Notes: generated by a model not told the origin, from the sequence alone. Shown: positions 24,989 to 34,391, counted from the stretch's first letter. The stretch: DNA of 64,000 nucleotides from Desulfolutivibrio sulfoxidireducens (GCF_013376475.1 NZ_CP045508.1:3880001-3944000); one strand, 5' to 3'. A program made the numbers and translations.

Positions 24989-27664
24989 TCAATGGGCCGC
25001 CGCCCAGGTCTCTCCCACGCCGGTATCCACGGTCAAGGGCACGGCCAGGGCGACCACGCCGGACATCAACCCGGCCAGACGCTCTCCGGCCCGGACGGCG
25101 TTTCCGGCCGGGGCCTCCAGGACCAGTTCGTCGTGGACCTGCAGGATGAGCCGCGCCCCGAGCCCGGCCAGTTCCCGGTCGCCGTCCGCGGCCAGCATGG
25201 CCATCTTGATGATGTCGGCGGCGCTGCCCTGAACCACGGTGTTGATGGCCTGGCGTCTGGCCTGGGCCTGGAGCTGGGGGTTTTTGGATTCGATCTCCGG
25301 CAAGAGCCGGCGCCGGCCGGCCAGGGTGGTGACGAAGCCGGCGGCGCGGGCCTCGTCCACGATGGTGTCGTAGAAGGCGGCCAGCGTGGCGAGCTTGGCG
25401 AAATATGTGGCGATGAACTCCTTGGCCTTGTCCATGGGGATGCGCAGCTCCCGGGAGAGCTTTTGGGGGCCCATGCCGTAGAGCAGGCCGAAGTTGATGG
25501 TCTTGGCCCCCCGGCGCTCGTCCGGGGTGACGTCGGCCACGTCCTTGTCGAAAAGAAGCGCCGCGGTCTGGGCGTGGATGTCCTGATTTTCCGTAAAGGC
25601 CAGGGTCAGGGCCGGGTCCCTGGAGAGATGGGCCAGGACGCGCAGCTCGATCTGGGAATAGTCCGATGCGGCCAACAGGTGTCCGGGGGCGGCCCGGAAG
25701 CAGGCCCGCATGCGCCGTCCCATCTCCCCCCGGATGGGGATGTTTTGCAGGTTGGGATTGGAACTCGAGAGCCTGCCGGTGGCTGTGGCCATCTGGTTGA
25801 AGGTGGTGCGCAGGCGTCCATCCGGGGAGACCATTTTGGGCAGGGGCTCGAGGTAGGTGGAGCGCAATTTTTCGAGCTTGCGGTATTCGAGGATCCTGTC
25901 CACCAGGGGGTGGGTCCCGGCCAGCCGGTCCAGGGCCTCGGAGGAGGTGGACACGGCCCCTCCCGGGGTCTTGCCCTGGCGTTTGAGTCCCAGGTCGCCG
26001 AAGAGCACCTCGGCCAGTTGGCGGCTGGAGCGCAGGTTGAACTCGCGTCCGGCCAGGGCGTGGATCTCGGCGGTCAGGCGGGCAAGCCCCTGGCCGACCT
26101 CGGCCAGAAAGTCGGCGAAGGCCCCCTGGTCGATGCCGATGCCGGCGCGCTGCATGCGTAAAAGGACCAGGGAAAGGGGCTTTTCCAGGTTCTCGACCAG
26201 ATCCGAGAGTCCGGCGGCCGCCATTCGCGGCCCGAGCATCCCGGCCAGGGCCGCGGCCAGCCGGCCGTCCTCCCGGGGGGAATACCCCGCGCCGTCGAAT
26301 CCGGGATCGATGAAAAGCCCGTCCTTCAGGCGTTCCCAGGCGTAGTTGCGGCCCTCGGGATTGAGCAGGTAGGCCGCAAGGCCCAGGTCGAACCACACCG
26401 CCAGGGGCACGCCCTCGAAGGCCTCGAAGGACCCGAGCAGTTCCTTGATGGATGGGACGGCCACGGATTTGGCCCGGGCCACAAGCCCGGCCAGGGCGGC
26501 GATGGTGCGGGCGGCCTCGGGCGCGCCGGGCGTGGCCGGGACCCGGTATTCGGCGTCCGGATAGCCCACGGCGAAGCCGTCCGGCAGGGGCACGAGCCCG
26601 AGGGCCAGGCCGGCCGGATCGGGCAGGGCGCGCGGCAGGGCGATCGGAAAAGGCTCGTCCGCTTCCGGCTGGGACGGCCCCGTGTCGGTGACGCCGAAAA
26701 GCGAAAGCTGCCGGGAGGTCGACTCCCCGGTCCGTCCGGATGCGGTCTGGCCCGGGGGGGCGGGGATGTTTTTTTGCCGCGCCAGGGCCGTCTCCAGTTC
26801 CCGGGCCAGGGACCGGAATTCGAATTCCTCGAGGAAACGGCCGGCCTGTGTCTTGTCGACGGGCCGCACGGCCAAGTCGTCGAGCGCGCCGTCCGGCAAA
26901 AGATCCGTGCGCAGCCTGGTCAGTTCGCGGTACAAAAAGACGTCGTCCATACGGCCGTCGAGCTTTTTGCGGGCGCCCGGGGCAAGCTCGTCCAGGTGGT
27001 CGCGCACCCTCTCCAGGGTGGGGTGGCGGCGCAGGATGTCCAGGGCGGTCTTGGGACCGATGCCCGGGACCCCGGGGATGTTGTCGCTCGCGTCTCCGGT
27101 CAGGGCCTGGAGGTCGGGCCAGGACGCCGGGGCGATGCCGTATTCGGCCGTGAAATCGGCCAGGGTGAGGATCTTTTCGGACTTTCCGCCCGGATCCCAC
27201 AGGGCCACGTTGGTATCCAGGCACTGGCGCAGGTCCTTGTCCGAGGCCACGATGACCACGGGGACGCGTCGTTTGAAGCGGGCGGCCAGGGAGGCGATAT
27301 AGTCGTCGGCCTCGAAGCCGTCGCCGACCAGAAGCGGCAGGCCCAGAAGGCCCACGCCGCGCGCAAGGGGCTCGATCTGCGCGGCCAGGGGCTCGGGCAT
27401 GGCCGCGCGGTTGGCCTTGTACTCGGCGAAAAGCCCGTGGCGGAAGGTGGGTCCCTTGCCATCGAGCAGAAAAAGGGCGTATTTTGGATTTTCGTCGCGC
27501 AAAAGCCGCAAAAGGATGCGCATGACGATGAACAGGGCGTTGGTGGGAAAGCCGTCGGAACGGGAGAGATCGCCGTAGGCGTAGTAGCCCCGGTAGAAAA
27601 AGGAGCTGCCGTCCACCAGATAAAGGGGCTCTCCCGCAAGGCCCATGGTTTCCCGAAGCGGCAT
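24989..27664 (-). CDS. polA: DNA polymerase I
   Basis: At 891 residues it has normal length. Order: 5'-3' nuclease domain (LVDGSSFFYRGYYA; GDASDNIPGVPGIGPKTA with the helix-hairpin-helix), a 3'-5' exonuclease-like region, and a family A polymerase. Polymerase motifs are A, SDYSQIELRVLAHLS; B, RRGAKTINFGLLYGM; and C, QVHDELVLEAP. The exonuclease region keeps the fold (AVWFDLGLAAYLLNP) but I do not see the DxE motif or other acidic catalytic residues, so proofreading is probably lost. AAGGAG lies nine bases before the chosen ATG. It acts in repair and Okazaki fragment processing. Confidence 0.95.
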   Translation of the reverse strand: MPLRETMGLAGEPLYLVDGSSFFYRGYYAYGDLSRSDGFPTNALFIVMRILLRLLRDENPKYALFLLDGKGPTFRHGLFAEYKANRAAMPEPLAAQIEPLARGVGLLGLPLLVGDGFEADDYIASLAARFKRRVPVVIVASDKDLRQCLDTNVALWDPGGKSEKILTLADFTAEYGIAPASWPDLQALTGDASDNIPGVPGIGPKTALDILRRHPTLERVRDHLDELAPGARKKLDGRMDDVFLYRELTRLRTDLLPDGALDDLAVRPVDKTQAGRFLEEFEFRSLARELETALARQKNIPAPPGQTASGRTGESTSRQLSLFGVTDTGPSQPEADEPFPIALPRALPDPAGLALGLVPLPDGFAVGYPDAEYRVPATPGAPEAARTIAALAGLVARAKSVAVPSIKELLGSFEAFEGVPLAVWFDLGLAAYLLNPEGRNYAWERLKDGLFIDPGFDGAGYSPREDGRLAAALAGMLGPRMAAAGLSDLVENLEKPLSLVLLRMQRAGIGIDQGAFADFLAEVGQGLARLTAEIHALAGREFNLRSSRQLAEVLFGDLGLKRQGKTPGGAVSTSSEALDRLAGTHPLVDRILEYRKLEKLRSTYLEPLPKMVSPDGRLRTTFNQMATATGRLSSSNPNLQNIPIRGEMGRRMRACFRAAPGHLLAASDYSQIELRVLAHLSRDPALTLAFTENQDIHAQTAALLFDKDVADVTPDERRGAKTINFGLLYGMGPQKLSRELRIPMDKAKEFIATYFAKLATLAAFYDTIVDEARAAGFVTTLAGRRRLLPEIESKNPQLQAQARRQAINTVVQGSAADIIKMAMLAADGDRELAGLGARLILQVHDELVLEAPAGNAVRAGERLAGLMSGVVALAVPLTVDTGVGETWAAAH

Positions 27665-27755
27665 GCCGTGCTTCTCCTTGTCCGGCCCCGGTCATTGCGC
27701 CCGGGCCGTGGGTACGCGACCGTATTACGTCACGGCCGGGAGGCTGGCAACCGTC

Positions 27756-27788
27756 GGCCGGGCCGGACGCAAAGCGTCCGGCCCGGCC
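27756..27788. repeat. Perfect 15-bp inverted repeat in the polA/TolC-like intergenic region
   Basis: GGCCGGGCCGGACGC (27756-27770) and its exact reverse complement (27774-27788) are separated by AAA. It would form a very stable hairpin in either strand. No T-run follows on either side, so it is not a standard terminator. The rest of 27665-27969 shows an AT-rich patch (27868-27890) that probably carries the promoter of the TolC-like gene. Confidence 0.6.
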
Positions 27789-27969
27789 CGCGAATCGGCC
27801 CCATGTTTCAAACGCATCCGGAAATGCCCGCCGTCAGGGAGGTTTCGGACACGTTTGGGCCGGCCTTGATTTTTAATTATCGAAACACTACGGTGGCGAT
27901 CTTTGGATATGCCTCAACCCGGGTCCTGATTGCCCGGACGCCGACCATCCGCACGGAGAAGGACTTCAG

Positions 27970-29574
27970 ATGAACGCCACGCGACTCAAAACGGCCGCGG
28001 CCGCCTTCTTTCTGGCACTCGCCCTTCTGGCCGCGCCCCGTCAGGGGATTAGCCAGGAGGCGGGCACTTCCACGGACCGCATACGGGACCGGTACACCCC
28101 GAAGGCGGATTCCGCCGCTCCCGGGGGAGTCCCGCCAAAGGCCCTGGAAAAAAAGATCGAGAGTGAAGCGGTCCCGGCCTTTGTCAAGCAGGGAGAGGAG
28201 TACGCCAAGGAGCTGTCCGCGGCCTTCCCGGTCCCGGCCGCGCCGGAGGGCCCCCTGGACCTGGAAAAAAGCGTCACCCGCGGCCTGGCCGCCAACCCGC
28301 AGATGCAGTCCGCCCGGGCCCAGATCCTGGGCGCGGAGGAGGGCCGCAGGCAGTCCCTGGCCAATTTCGGTCCGGTGGGCAACATTTCCTACGGATACCA
28401 GCGCACGGACGGCAGCGTGTGGGCCCCCTCGTCCCAGACCAACCTCGGGGCCGCGTACGCGAATCAGGCCACCGGAAGCAACGCCAACACCTCGGTGGAA
28501 ATGAATCAGCACCTGCCGTATTGGCAGAATCTGTACACCCTGCAGCTCACCGTGACCCAGCCCCTGTTCACCGGCTTCAAGCTTTTGAGCAGCTACCAGC
28601 GGGCGGCCCTGGCCAAGACCCAGGCCGAGGCCCAGCTCACCAACACCGAGCTGACCCTGATCAAGGGCGTGCAGCGGGCCTTTCTGGCCCTGTTGAAGGC
28701 CCGCTCGGACGTCAGGAGCAACCAGGACTCCGTGGCCCGCCTGGAATCCCAGTACAAGGTGACCCAGGCCTTCTACGACGTGGGCCTCAAACCCCGCCTG
28801 GACGTGTTGCAGGCCGAGGCCGAACTGGCCACGGCCGAGCAGAACCTGCTCAAGGCCCAGAACTCGGTCCTGACCCAGACCGCCCAGCTCAACTCCCTGC
28901 TCAACCTGCCCCTGGAGCAGGACACCCCCTATGTGGGCGAATTGTCCTACATGCCCTTCACCATGACCATCGAGCAGTGCCTGGACACCGCGTATAAGAC
29001 CCGCCCGGACCTGTTCATCGGGGTCAAAAGCGTGCAGATCGCGGAAAAGGACGCCAAGGTGGCGGCCAGTCCGCTGTATCCGCAGGTCCAGGCCCAGGCC
29101 GGCTACACCCGCAAGGGAGACACCCCGGGCCTGGACAACCACCGCAAGAGTTCCTCGGTGGTCCCGGAGGCCACCACGGTCGGGGTCAGCGCCAGTTGGC
29201 AGGTGTGGGACTGGGGTTCGACCTATTTCGGCTACAGCCAGGCCCGGGAAACGGTCAAGAAGCTTCAGGCCGACTTGGCCAAGATGCGCCTGGACGTGGG
29301 CTACGAGGTCAAGACCTACCACCTGAACATCCAGGACGCGGCCAAGCGCATCTCCGTGGCCCGCACCGGCCTCGATGCGGCCCAGGAAGGGTACCGCATG
29401 GCTGTGGCCCGCTATCAGGCCCAGGTGGGCACCAACACCGACGTGCTGGACGCCCAGTCCCGGGTGAGTTCCGCCGAATTCAACCTGACCCAGGCCCTGT
29501 CCGACTACCAGAGCGCCCTGGCCGACATCTACGTGGCCATGGGCATAAAAAACATCGCCCTGGTTCCCAATTAG
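27970..29574 (+). CDS. TolC-family outer-membrane efflux protein
   Basis: The 534-residue precursor has a signal peptide (AAAAFFLALALLAAP, cleavage near GISQ-EAG). Two OEP repeats are visible: a first one with SVTRGLAANPQMQSARAQIL and LYTLQLTVTQPLFTG, and a second with YKTRPDLFIGVKSVQIAEKDA. The C-terminal helices (GTNTDVLDAQSRVSSAEFNL) are typical. It would trimerise as an outer-membrane channel and tunnel for a tripartite exporter or type I secretion. It has no membrane-fusion or ABC gene beside it; the MacAB-like set at 60-63 kb is a possible partner (inference). A ribosome site GAAGGA precedes the ATG. Confidence 0.9.
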   Translation: MNATRLKTAAAAFFLALALLAAPRQGISQEAGTSTDRIRDRYTPKADSAAPGGVPPKALEKKIESEAVPAFVKQGEEYAKELSAAFPVPAAPEGPLDLEKSVTRGLAANPQMQSARAQILGAEEGRRQSLANFGPVGNISYGYQRTDGSVWAPSSQTNLGAAYANQATGSNANTSVEMNQHLPYWQNLYTLQLTVTQPLFTGFKLLSSYQRAALAKTQAEAQLTNTELTLIKGVQRAFLALLKARSDVRSNQDSVARLESQYKVTQAFYDVGLKPRLDVLQAEAELATAEQNLLKAQNSVLTQTAQLNSLLNLPLEQDTPYVGELSYMPFTMTIEQCLDTAYKTRPDLFIGVKSVQIAEKDAKVAASPLYPQVQAQAGYTRKGDTPGLDNHRKSSSVVPEATTVGVSASWQVWDWGSTYFGYSQARETVKKLQADLAKMRLDVGYEVKTYHLNIQDAAKRISVARTGLDAAQEGYRMAVARYQAQVGTNTDVLDAQSRVSSAEFNLTQALSDYQSALADIYVAMGIKNIALVPN

Positions 29575-29592
29575 GCCGTTTTTTCCCCCGCC

Positions 29593-29629
29593 AAAAAGGC
29601 CCGGACCCGAAACGGTCCGGGCCTTTTTT
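29593..29629 (+). terminator. Rho-independent terminator after the TolC-like gene
   Basis: AAAAAGGCCCGGACC (29593-29607) pairs with GGTCCGGGCCTTTTT across a 6-base loop, ending in TTTTTT. A 15-bp stem including A-T pairs. Confidence 0.92.
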
Positions 29630-29758
29630 GTCAGGCGCCGCCTTTTCCCCGGACCGCGAACACACGCCTGGTGGAACGGCGCGGTCTGGCGCAGGACCTT
29701 GACCTCCGCCCTTCAGGACTTACGTTTATTTGTTATAAACCCCACCAAGGAGGCGCTT

Positions 29759-30316
29759 ATGGATTATGCCAAGCTCAATCCCTGGAACTGGTTCAAGAAG
29801 GAGGACGAGCAGGACAAGAGCCCATCCGTCAGGCCGGATGAGCCCCCGGCCAAGCGGCCTTTTCCCGCAAGCCCCTTTTTCGGCGCGCCCGGAGACATGG
29901 ACACCTTCATGGACAGGGCGTTTCGCACCTTTGGGTTGCCCGCCGCCCCGTGGACCTGGCCCTTTGGCGGGTCGAAGGAGGGCGAGGTCGCCAGGCCCAG
30001 GGTGGACATCACGGGGTCCGAGAAGGAATACACGATTTCCGCCGAACTGCCCGGAATCGAGGAAAAGGACATCCAGGTCGAACTCAAGGGAGACGCCCTG
30101 GTCATCAAGGCCGAGAAGACCCAGGAGGAAAAGACCGAGGACAAGGGCTACTACCGGATGGAACGCCGGTACGGTTCGTTTAGGCGGGTGCTGGCCGTGC
30201 CCGGGGATGCCGATGTGGAGGGCGTCAAGGCCGGCTACAAAAACGGCGTCCTGACCATCACCATGCCGCGCAAGGCCTCGGTGGAGGCGGAGACGAAACG
30301 GATCGCCATCGAATAG
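29759..30316 (+). CDS. Small heat-shock protein, Hsp20 family
   Basis: Starts MDYAKLNPWNWFKKE after AAGGAGGCGCTT; 185 residues. The N-terminal 75 residues are variable and Pro-rich. The alpha-crystallin domain (about 80-172) shows RPRVDITGSEKEYTISAELPG, KDIQVELKGDALVIKAEK and the closing GYKNGVLTITMPR. A C-terminal IAI may act as the I-x-I anchor. It is an ATP-independent holdase. AT-rich sequence at 29721-29740 upstream likely carries its promoter, but I could not assign sigma32 boxes. A later in-frame alternative start is not supported. Confidence 0.92.
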   Translation: MDYAKLNPWNWFKKEDEQDKSPSVRPDEPPAKRPFPASPFFGAPGDMDTFMDRAFRTFGLPAAPWTWPFGGSKEGEVARPRVDITGSEKEYTISAELPGIEEKDIQVELKGDALVIKAEKTQEEKTEDKGYYRMERRYGSFRRVLAVPGDADVEGVKAGYKNGVLTITMPRKASVEAETKRIAIE

Positions 30317-30486
30317 GGAAGACACGGCCCAGGCCCGGGCGGATCAGGACGTCCTCCGGTCGAAAGGCCTGTCCGTGCCGGGCATGAACGGGATTGTCCG
30401 AGGCCGGGGCCCCATGCCTCGTCCAGAGGGGCCCCCCCCTGGCGCAACGACCCGGAAAAAAGAATTGCCTTGCGAAGGAAGCATCA

Positions 30487-30513
30487 GGGGCCGGGAAAGC
30501 TCTTCCCGGCCCC
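30487..30513. terminator. Hairpin between convergent genes
   Basis: GGGGCCGGGAA (30487-30497) and TTCCCGGCCCC (30503-30513) with a 5-base loop. It has only TT after it on the plus strand. Its position between the convergent Hsp20 gene and the small membrane gene suggests a bidirectional terminator. Confidence 0.45.
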
Positions 30514-30553
30514 TTGCATGTTCGGGAACCCTCGCCACGTGGTCGGGCGAGGC

Positions 30554-30739
30554 CTATTTCTTGCGCTTGGTGCTGGTCAGGGCCAGACGGGTGGCCGCCG
30601 CGAAAAACCCGGCGATGATGCCCAGGGTGAACCCCCGGCGCAGGTCCATGAACACGAGCCCGCCCAGGACCCCCACGGACCCGCCAACCATGATGCCCCG
30701 CACCAGGGCCTCCATGATGGCGCTTTGCTCCTTGTCCAT
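30554..30739 (-). CDS. Small membrane protein, hypothetical
   Basis: The 61-residue protein starts at MDKEQSAIMEAL, with GAAGG seven bases upstream; an ATG two codons earlier (30745) is too close to that site. Two hydrophobic stretches (IMVGGSVGVLGGLVFM and FTLGIIAGFFAAAT) are separated by DLRR, giving a helical hairpin, with a Lys/Arg-rich tail (STKRKK). It probably inserts in the inner membrane. Function unknown. An AT-rich region just upstream (30780-30833) contains a TTGAAG and TAATTA-like elements on the minus strand. Confidence 0.55.
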   Translation of the reverse strand: MDKEQSAIMEALVRGIMVGGSVGVLGGLVFMDLRRGFTLGIIAGFFAAATRLALTSTKRKK

Positions 30740-30838
30740 GCCCATGCCTTCCCCCCTGGTGTCGCGGCCCTTAAAAAATACGCCGGTATTTTTTAAGAAA
30801 AAATAATTATTTCCGTGTATTATCTTCAAAATTTAGGT

Positions 30839-30878
30839 GCGCGAATCTCGAGGACACGACCCTCGGTCCGCTTCGCGC
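30839..30878 (-). terminator. Likely terminator of serS
   Basis: GCGCGAA (30839-30845) pairs with TTCGCGC (30872-30878), and CGAGG (30849-30853) with CCTCG (30861-30865). On the minus strand an ATTTT stretch follows a few bases later. Imperfect, so moderate confidence. Confidence 0.45.
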
Positions 30879-30890
30879 GGATGTGCCACG

Positions 30891-32174
30891 TTACCGCCCC
30901 GAGGGCTCCAGGCGCTCCCGGCCGCCCATATAGGGCGCAAGCGCCGCCGGCAGGGTCACGGAGCCGTCGGCGTTCTGAAAATTCTCCAGGATGGCGGCCA
31001 TGGTCCGGCCCACGGCCAGCCCGGAGCCGTTGAGGGTATGGGCCAGGACGGTCTTTTTGGCCCCCTTGGCCTTGATCCGGATGTCCGCCCGCCGGGCCTG
31101 GAAGTCCTCGAAGTTGGAGCAGGAGGAAATCTCCCGGTAGGTGTCCTGGCCCGGCAGCCAGACCTCCAGATCGAAGGTCCTGGCCGCGCCGAACCCCAGG
31201 TCCCCGGCGCACAGGCTGACCACCCGGTAGGGCAGGTCCAGCCGGCGCAGCACCTCTTCGGCGTGTCCGGTGAGTTTTTCCAACTCCTGGTACGAATCCT
31301 CGGGCCGGCAGACCCGGACAAGCTCCACCTTGTCGAACTGATGCAGGCGGATAAGCCCCCTGGTGTCCCGGCCGTAGGACCCGGCCTCGGACCGAAAGCA
31401 CGGGGTGAAGGCGGCGTAGGCCAGGGGCAGGGCCTCCTCGGCCAGGGTCTCGCCCCTATGCAGGTTGGTCAGGGGCACCTCGGCCGTGGGGATGAGGTAG
31501 CGGTCCTGGCCCTCGATCTTGAACAGGTCCTCGGCGAATTTGGGAAGCTGCCCGGTGCCGAAAAGGCTTTCCCCGGTGACCAGGTACGGCGGGGCGATCT
31601 CCAGGTAGCCGTGCTCATATGTGTGCAGATCGATCATAAAGGCCACCAGGGCGCGTTCGAGCCGGGCCAGGTCGCCGCGCAGGACGCAGAACCGAGCCCC
31701 GGACATCCTGGCCGCGCGCTCGAAATCAAGGCCCGAAAGGCCCGCTCCCACGTCCAGATGATCGCGCACGGGAAAATCGAAGGTCCGGGGTTCCCCAAAA
31801 GTCCGCTCCACCCGGTTGTCGCGCTCGTCGCGGCCGTCGGGGGTCGAGGGGTGCGGGATATTGGGCACGGCGGTCAGGATGTCGCGCACGGCGGCGTCCA
31901 CCTCGGCAAGCGCGGCGTCCAGGGCCTTGATCTCGTCCCCGGCCCGGCCCAGTCCGGCCAGAAGGTTCGAGACGTCGCGGCCCTCGCGTTTGGCCGTGGC
32001 CACCTCGGCCGAGGCCCGGTTGCGTTCGGCCTTGAGCGCCTCTGACCGGGTCAACAGGTCGCGGCGCACGGCGTCCTTCTCCAGAAAGGCGTCGAGCCCG
32101 GGGAGGGGACCGCGCCGGGACAGGGCCTGACGTACGGCATCGAAATTCTGGCGCACATATTTGAGATCGAGCAT
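30891..32174 (-). CDS. serS: Seryl-tRNA synthetase
   Basis: The 427-residue class II synthetase starts [14 protein letters not shown] after AAAGGAG. The N-terminal 110 residues form the antiparallel coiled-coil arm that holds the long variable arm of tRNA-Ser. Catalytic motif 2 appears as [19 protein letters not shown] and motif 3 as [27 protein letters not shown] is the serine-pocket TxE. It charges tRNA-Ser, and also tRNA-Sec where present. Length is normal. No T-box leader is seen upstream. Confidence 0.96.
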   Translation of the reverse strand: MLDLKYVRQNFDAVRQALSRRGPLPGLDAFLEKDAVRRDLLTRSEALKAERNRASAEVATAKREGRDVSNLLAGLGRAGDEIKALDAALAEVDAAVRDILTAVPNIPHPSTPDGRDERDNRVERTFGEPRTFDFPVRDHLDVGAGLSGLDFERAARMSGARFCVLRGDLARLERALVAFMIDLHTYEHGYLEIAPPYLVTGESLFGTGQLPKFAEDLFKIEGQDRYLIPTAEVPLTNLHRGETLAEEALPLAYAAFTPCFRSEAGSYGRDTRGLIRLHQFDKVELVRVCRPEDSYQELEKLTGHAEEVLRRLDLPYRVVSLCAGDLGFGAARTFDLEVWLPGQDTYREISSCSNFEDFQARRADIRIKAKGAKKTVLAHTLNGSGLAVGRTMAAILENFQNADGSVTLPAALAPYMGGRERLEPSGR

Positions 32175-32329
32175 AACCCGGCTCCTTTTCTGGCATCCAC
32201 TGCTGGCGGGCGTCTTACGCGGGCCGGGAGCGGGGCGTCAAGACGCGCCCGGGGGCGGTCCCCGGGCTCGCCCACGATGACAGCCGGACCGCTTTGCGAT
32301 AGGCCGGATGTCAGACAAGGAGTCCCGCC

Positions 32330-32842
32330 ATGAACACCGCCGCCGCCATCCTTTCCGCCGCCCAGGCCGTGGTCCCCCGCCTGGCCAAGGCCCTCTCGGA
32401 CCGCAACCTGTCCCTGGCCACGGCCGAATCCTGTACCGGAGGCCTGATCGGGCATCTTCTGACCAACCAGCCCGGCTCCTCGCGGTGGTTTCTGGGCGGG
32501 GTCGTGGCCTATGCCGACAGCGCCAAGGCCGGGCTTCTGGGGGTTCCCCCGAAGACCCTGTCGGCCCGGGGGGCGGTAAGCGAGGAGACCGTCCTGGCCA
32601 TGGCCGAGGGCGCGCGCCGGACCCTGGGGGCCGCCTGCGCCGTGGCCGTCTCGGGCATCGCCGGACCGGACGGCGGCACGCCGGAGAAGCCCGTGGGCAC
32701 GGTGTGGATGGCCTTTGCCACGCCGGAGGAGACCACGGCCCAGTCCTTTCTGTTCACCGGGGAGCGGGAGGAGATCAAGGCCAAGACCGCGGCCGCGGCC
32801 CTGGGCAACCTCCTGGCCCGCCTGGCCGAGGCCGACGAATAG
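32330..32842 (+). CDS. pncC: CinA C-terminal domain protein (nicotinamide-nucleotide amidohydrolase)
   Basis: This stand-alone 170-residue CinA-C domain shows the family signatures SLATAESCTGGLIGHLLT, FLGGVVAYADSAKAGLLGV and VAVSGIAGPDGGTPEKPVG. Proteins like E. coli PncC deamidate NMN to nicotinic acid mononucleotide in the pyridine nucleotide salvage path. The N-terminal COG1058 half of full-length CinA is absent. It begins the plus-strand row leading to the ParA gene. Confidence 0.9.
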   Translation: MNTAAAILSAAQAVVPRLAKALSDRNLSLATAESCTGGLIGHLLTNQPGSSRWFLGGVVAYADSAKAGLLGVPPKTLSARGAVSEETVLAMAEGARRTLGAACAVAVSGIAGPDGGTPEKPVGTVWMAFATPEETTAQSFLFTGEREEIKAKTAAAALGNLLARLAEADE

Positions 32843-32949
32843 GCGGCCCGGGCGGCCCCTGTCGCCGAACTGACACCGTCCCGGCGCATGTCGGTAACCA
32901 GCCCGGGACATCATCGGACACTTTGCGGAGGGTTCCCGAGGTGGGCGGC

Positions 32950-33705
32950 ATGCGTACCGTGGCGGTCATCAACCAGAAGGGCGGGGTGGGCAAGACCACC
33001 ACGGCCCACAACCTCGGCGCCGGTCTTTCCCGGCGCGGCCTGGCGGTGCTTCTGGTCGACGCCGATCCCCAGGCCCATCTGACGGCGGCCATGGGGGCGG
33101 ACGCGGGCGGCGCGGACCTCAGCCAGGTCCTTTTGGGAGAATGCCCGCCGGAAAAGGCCGTTCTGACGGGTCCGGGACCGCACCTGCTGCCGGCCTCCAT
33201 CGCCCTGGCCGGCCTGGAATCCCGGCTGTCCGCCGCTGGTCGCGAGGATATGCTTCACGCCGCCCTGGCCGGCCTTTCCGGCTACGACCTGGCGGTCATC
33301 GACTGCCCGCCCAATCTGGGGCTTTTGACCGTGTGCGCCCTGCGCGCGGCCACCGAGGCGCTTGTGCCCATGCAGGCGGAATTCTTGGCCCTGCGCGGTC
33401 TGGCCGCGCTGGTGGAAACGCTTCGGGCGGTACGCGGCCGGGTCAATCCGGAGCTGTTGATGGCCGGCATCCTGCTGACCCGCTTCGAGCCCCGGCGCAA
33501 ACTCGGCCGGGAGGTCACCGGGCGCATCCGCGCCCATTTTCCGGGACTTCTGTTCGAGACCCGGATCCGGGACAACGTGTCCCTGGCCGAGGCCCCTGGA
33601 TTTGGCCAGGACATCTTCGCCTACGCCCCGACCAGCCGGGGCGCGCTGGACTACGGGGCGCTTTGCGCCGAACTGGCCGGCCGGCCGCCGAGGCCCGTAC
33701 CCTGA
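32950..33705 (+). CDS. ParA/Soj-family ATPase
   Basis: Starts MRTVAVINQKGGVGKTT; a GTG three codons earlier (32941) is also possible, as both have G-rich sites upstream. The 251-residue protein has the deviant Walker A KGGVGKTT with signature Lys, a Walker A' region VLLVDADPQAHLT, and YDLAVIDCPPNLGLLT. ParA ATPases position DNA or protein cargo in a dynamic pattern. There is no ParB next to it, so it may act on a different cargo (orphan MinD/ParA type). The next gene follows after 50 bases. Confidence 0.88.
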   Translation: MRTVAVINQKGGVGKTTTAHNLGAGLSRRGLAVLLVDADPQAHLTAAMGADAGGADLSQVLLGECPPEKAVLTGPGPHLLPASIALAGLESRLSAAGREDMLHAALAGLSGYDLAVIDCPPNLGLLTVCALRAATEALVPMQAEFLALRGLAALVETLRAVRGRVNPELLMAGILLTRFEPRRKLGREVTGRIRAHFPGLLFETRIRDNVSLAEAPGFGQDIFAYAPTSRGALDYGALCAELAGRPPRPVP

Positions 33706-33755
33706 GCCGCGACGCCGCGCGCCGAACGGATGAACACGCGCCAAGGAGCGACGCC

Positions 33756-34391
33756 ATGCCCAAAGATCTGCGCCTGGGAAAAGACCCCCTGGGAGCCCTC
33801 GCCCCATCTCCGGCCGGAAACGTCCCGCCCGAACCCGGAGGCGCCCAGGCCCTTGACCGGATCCTTGCGGCAACGCCCCCGGCCCAGGCCTGTCCGCCGT
33901 GTCCGCCCCGGGACGAGGCCGGCATGGCCGCCGTCGATTCGGACGCCAGCGAGCGGGCGCGGGCCTTCCTCGACGATCTGATCGACGGGGCCGACGTGAT
34001 CTTCGCCAGACGCCCGGAGCTGTCCGTGGAGATGGAAGGCGATCTGGCCGACCTGTCCATGCAAGACGCCTATCTGCTGGGTCATGCCCTGAGGATCCTT
34101 CTTGGATTTGGCGTCGGCGGGAAGGGAAAAAAACAATGCGCGGCCGCCCTGCGCATACGTCTCACAAGCCGTCTGTCCGGCCGGTCGGCGCTGTCCGTGA
34201 CCGACGACGGGACCTTCTTTCCCGAGGGGTTGAGCGTCCTTGAGCCTGCGGACCGGGACATGTGGGAGCTTGTGACGTTTGTGACCGGTCGGGGCGGGTC
34301 GGTGCTCGTGACCCGGCTGGTGGCCACCGAGGTGGCCGTGGTGATCTGGAACCGCGCGGCGGTCGGGAACTCGCCGCGCGTGAACGCGTAA
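33756..34391 (+). CDS. Hypothetical protein with faint GHKL-like C-terminal pattern
   Basis: The start follows AAGGAG; 211 residues. The first 70 residues are Pro/Ala-rich and look disordered. The C-terminal 130 residues have a weak resemblance to a histidine-kinase-type ATPase fold: an AYLLGHALRILLGFG helix in the N-box place, SVTDDGTFFPEG in the G1 place and VTGRGGSVLVTR afterwards. The N-box Asn and G2 glycines are not convincing. It follows the ParA gene closely and may be its partner. Function unknown. Confidence 0.5.
   Translation: MPKDLRLGKDPLGALAPSPAGNVPPEPGGAQALDRILAATPPAQACPPCPPRDEAGMAAVDSDASERARAFLDDLIDGADVIFARRPELSVEMEGDLADLSMQDAYLLGHALRILLGFGVGGKGKKQCAAALRIRLTSRLSGRSALSVTDDGTFFPEGLSVLEPADRDMWELVTFVTGRGGSVLVTRLVATEVAVVIWNRAAVGNSPRVNA

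Noticed and set aside
24906-27695. Very long frame in another phase of the polA region (over 900 codons)
   Set aside because: It is a GC-skew shadow of polA: Arg/Gly/Pro-rich with no motif, whereas polA shows all family A motifs in the correct phase.
32308-32949. N-terminal extension of the ParA protein into the CinA-C region
   Set aside because: The extension is out of phase with pncC, which has clear CinA motifs, and ParA proteins start right at the KGGVGKTT strand.
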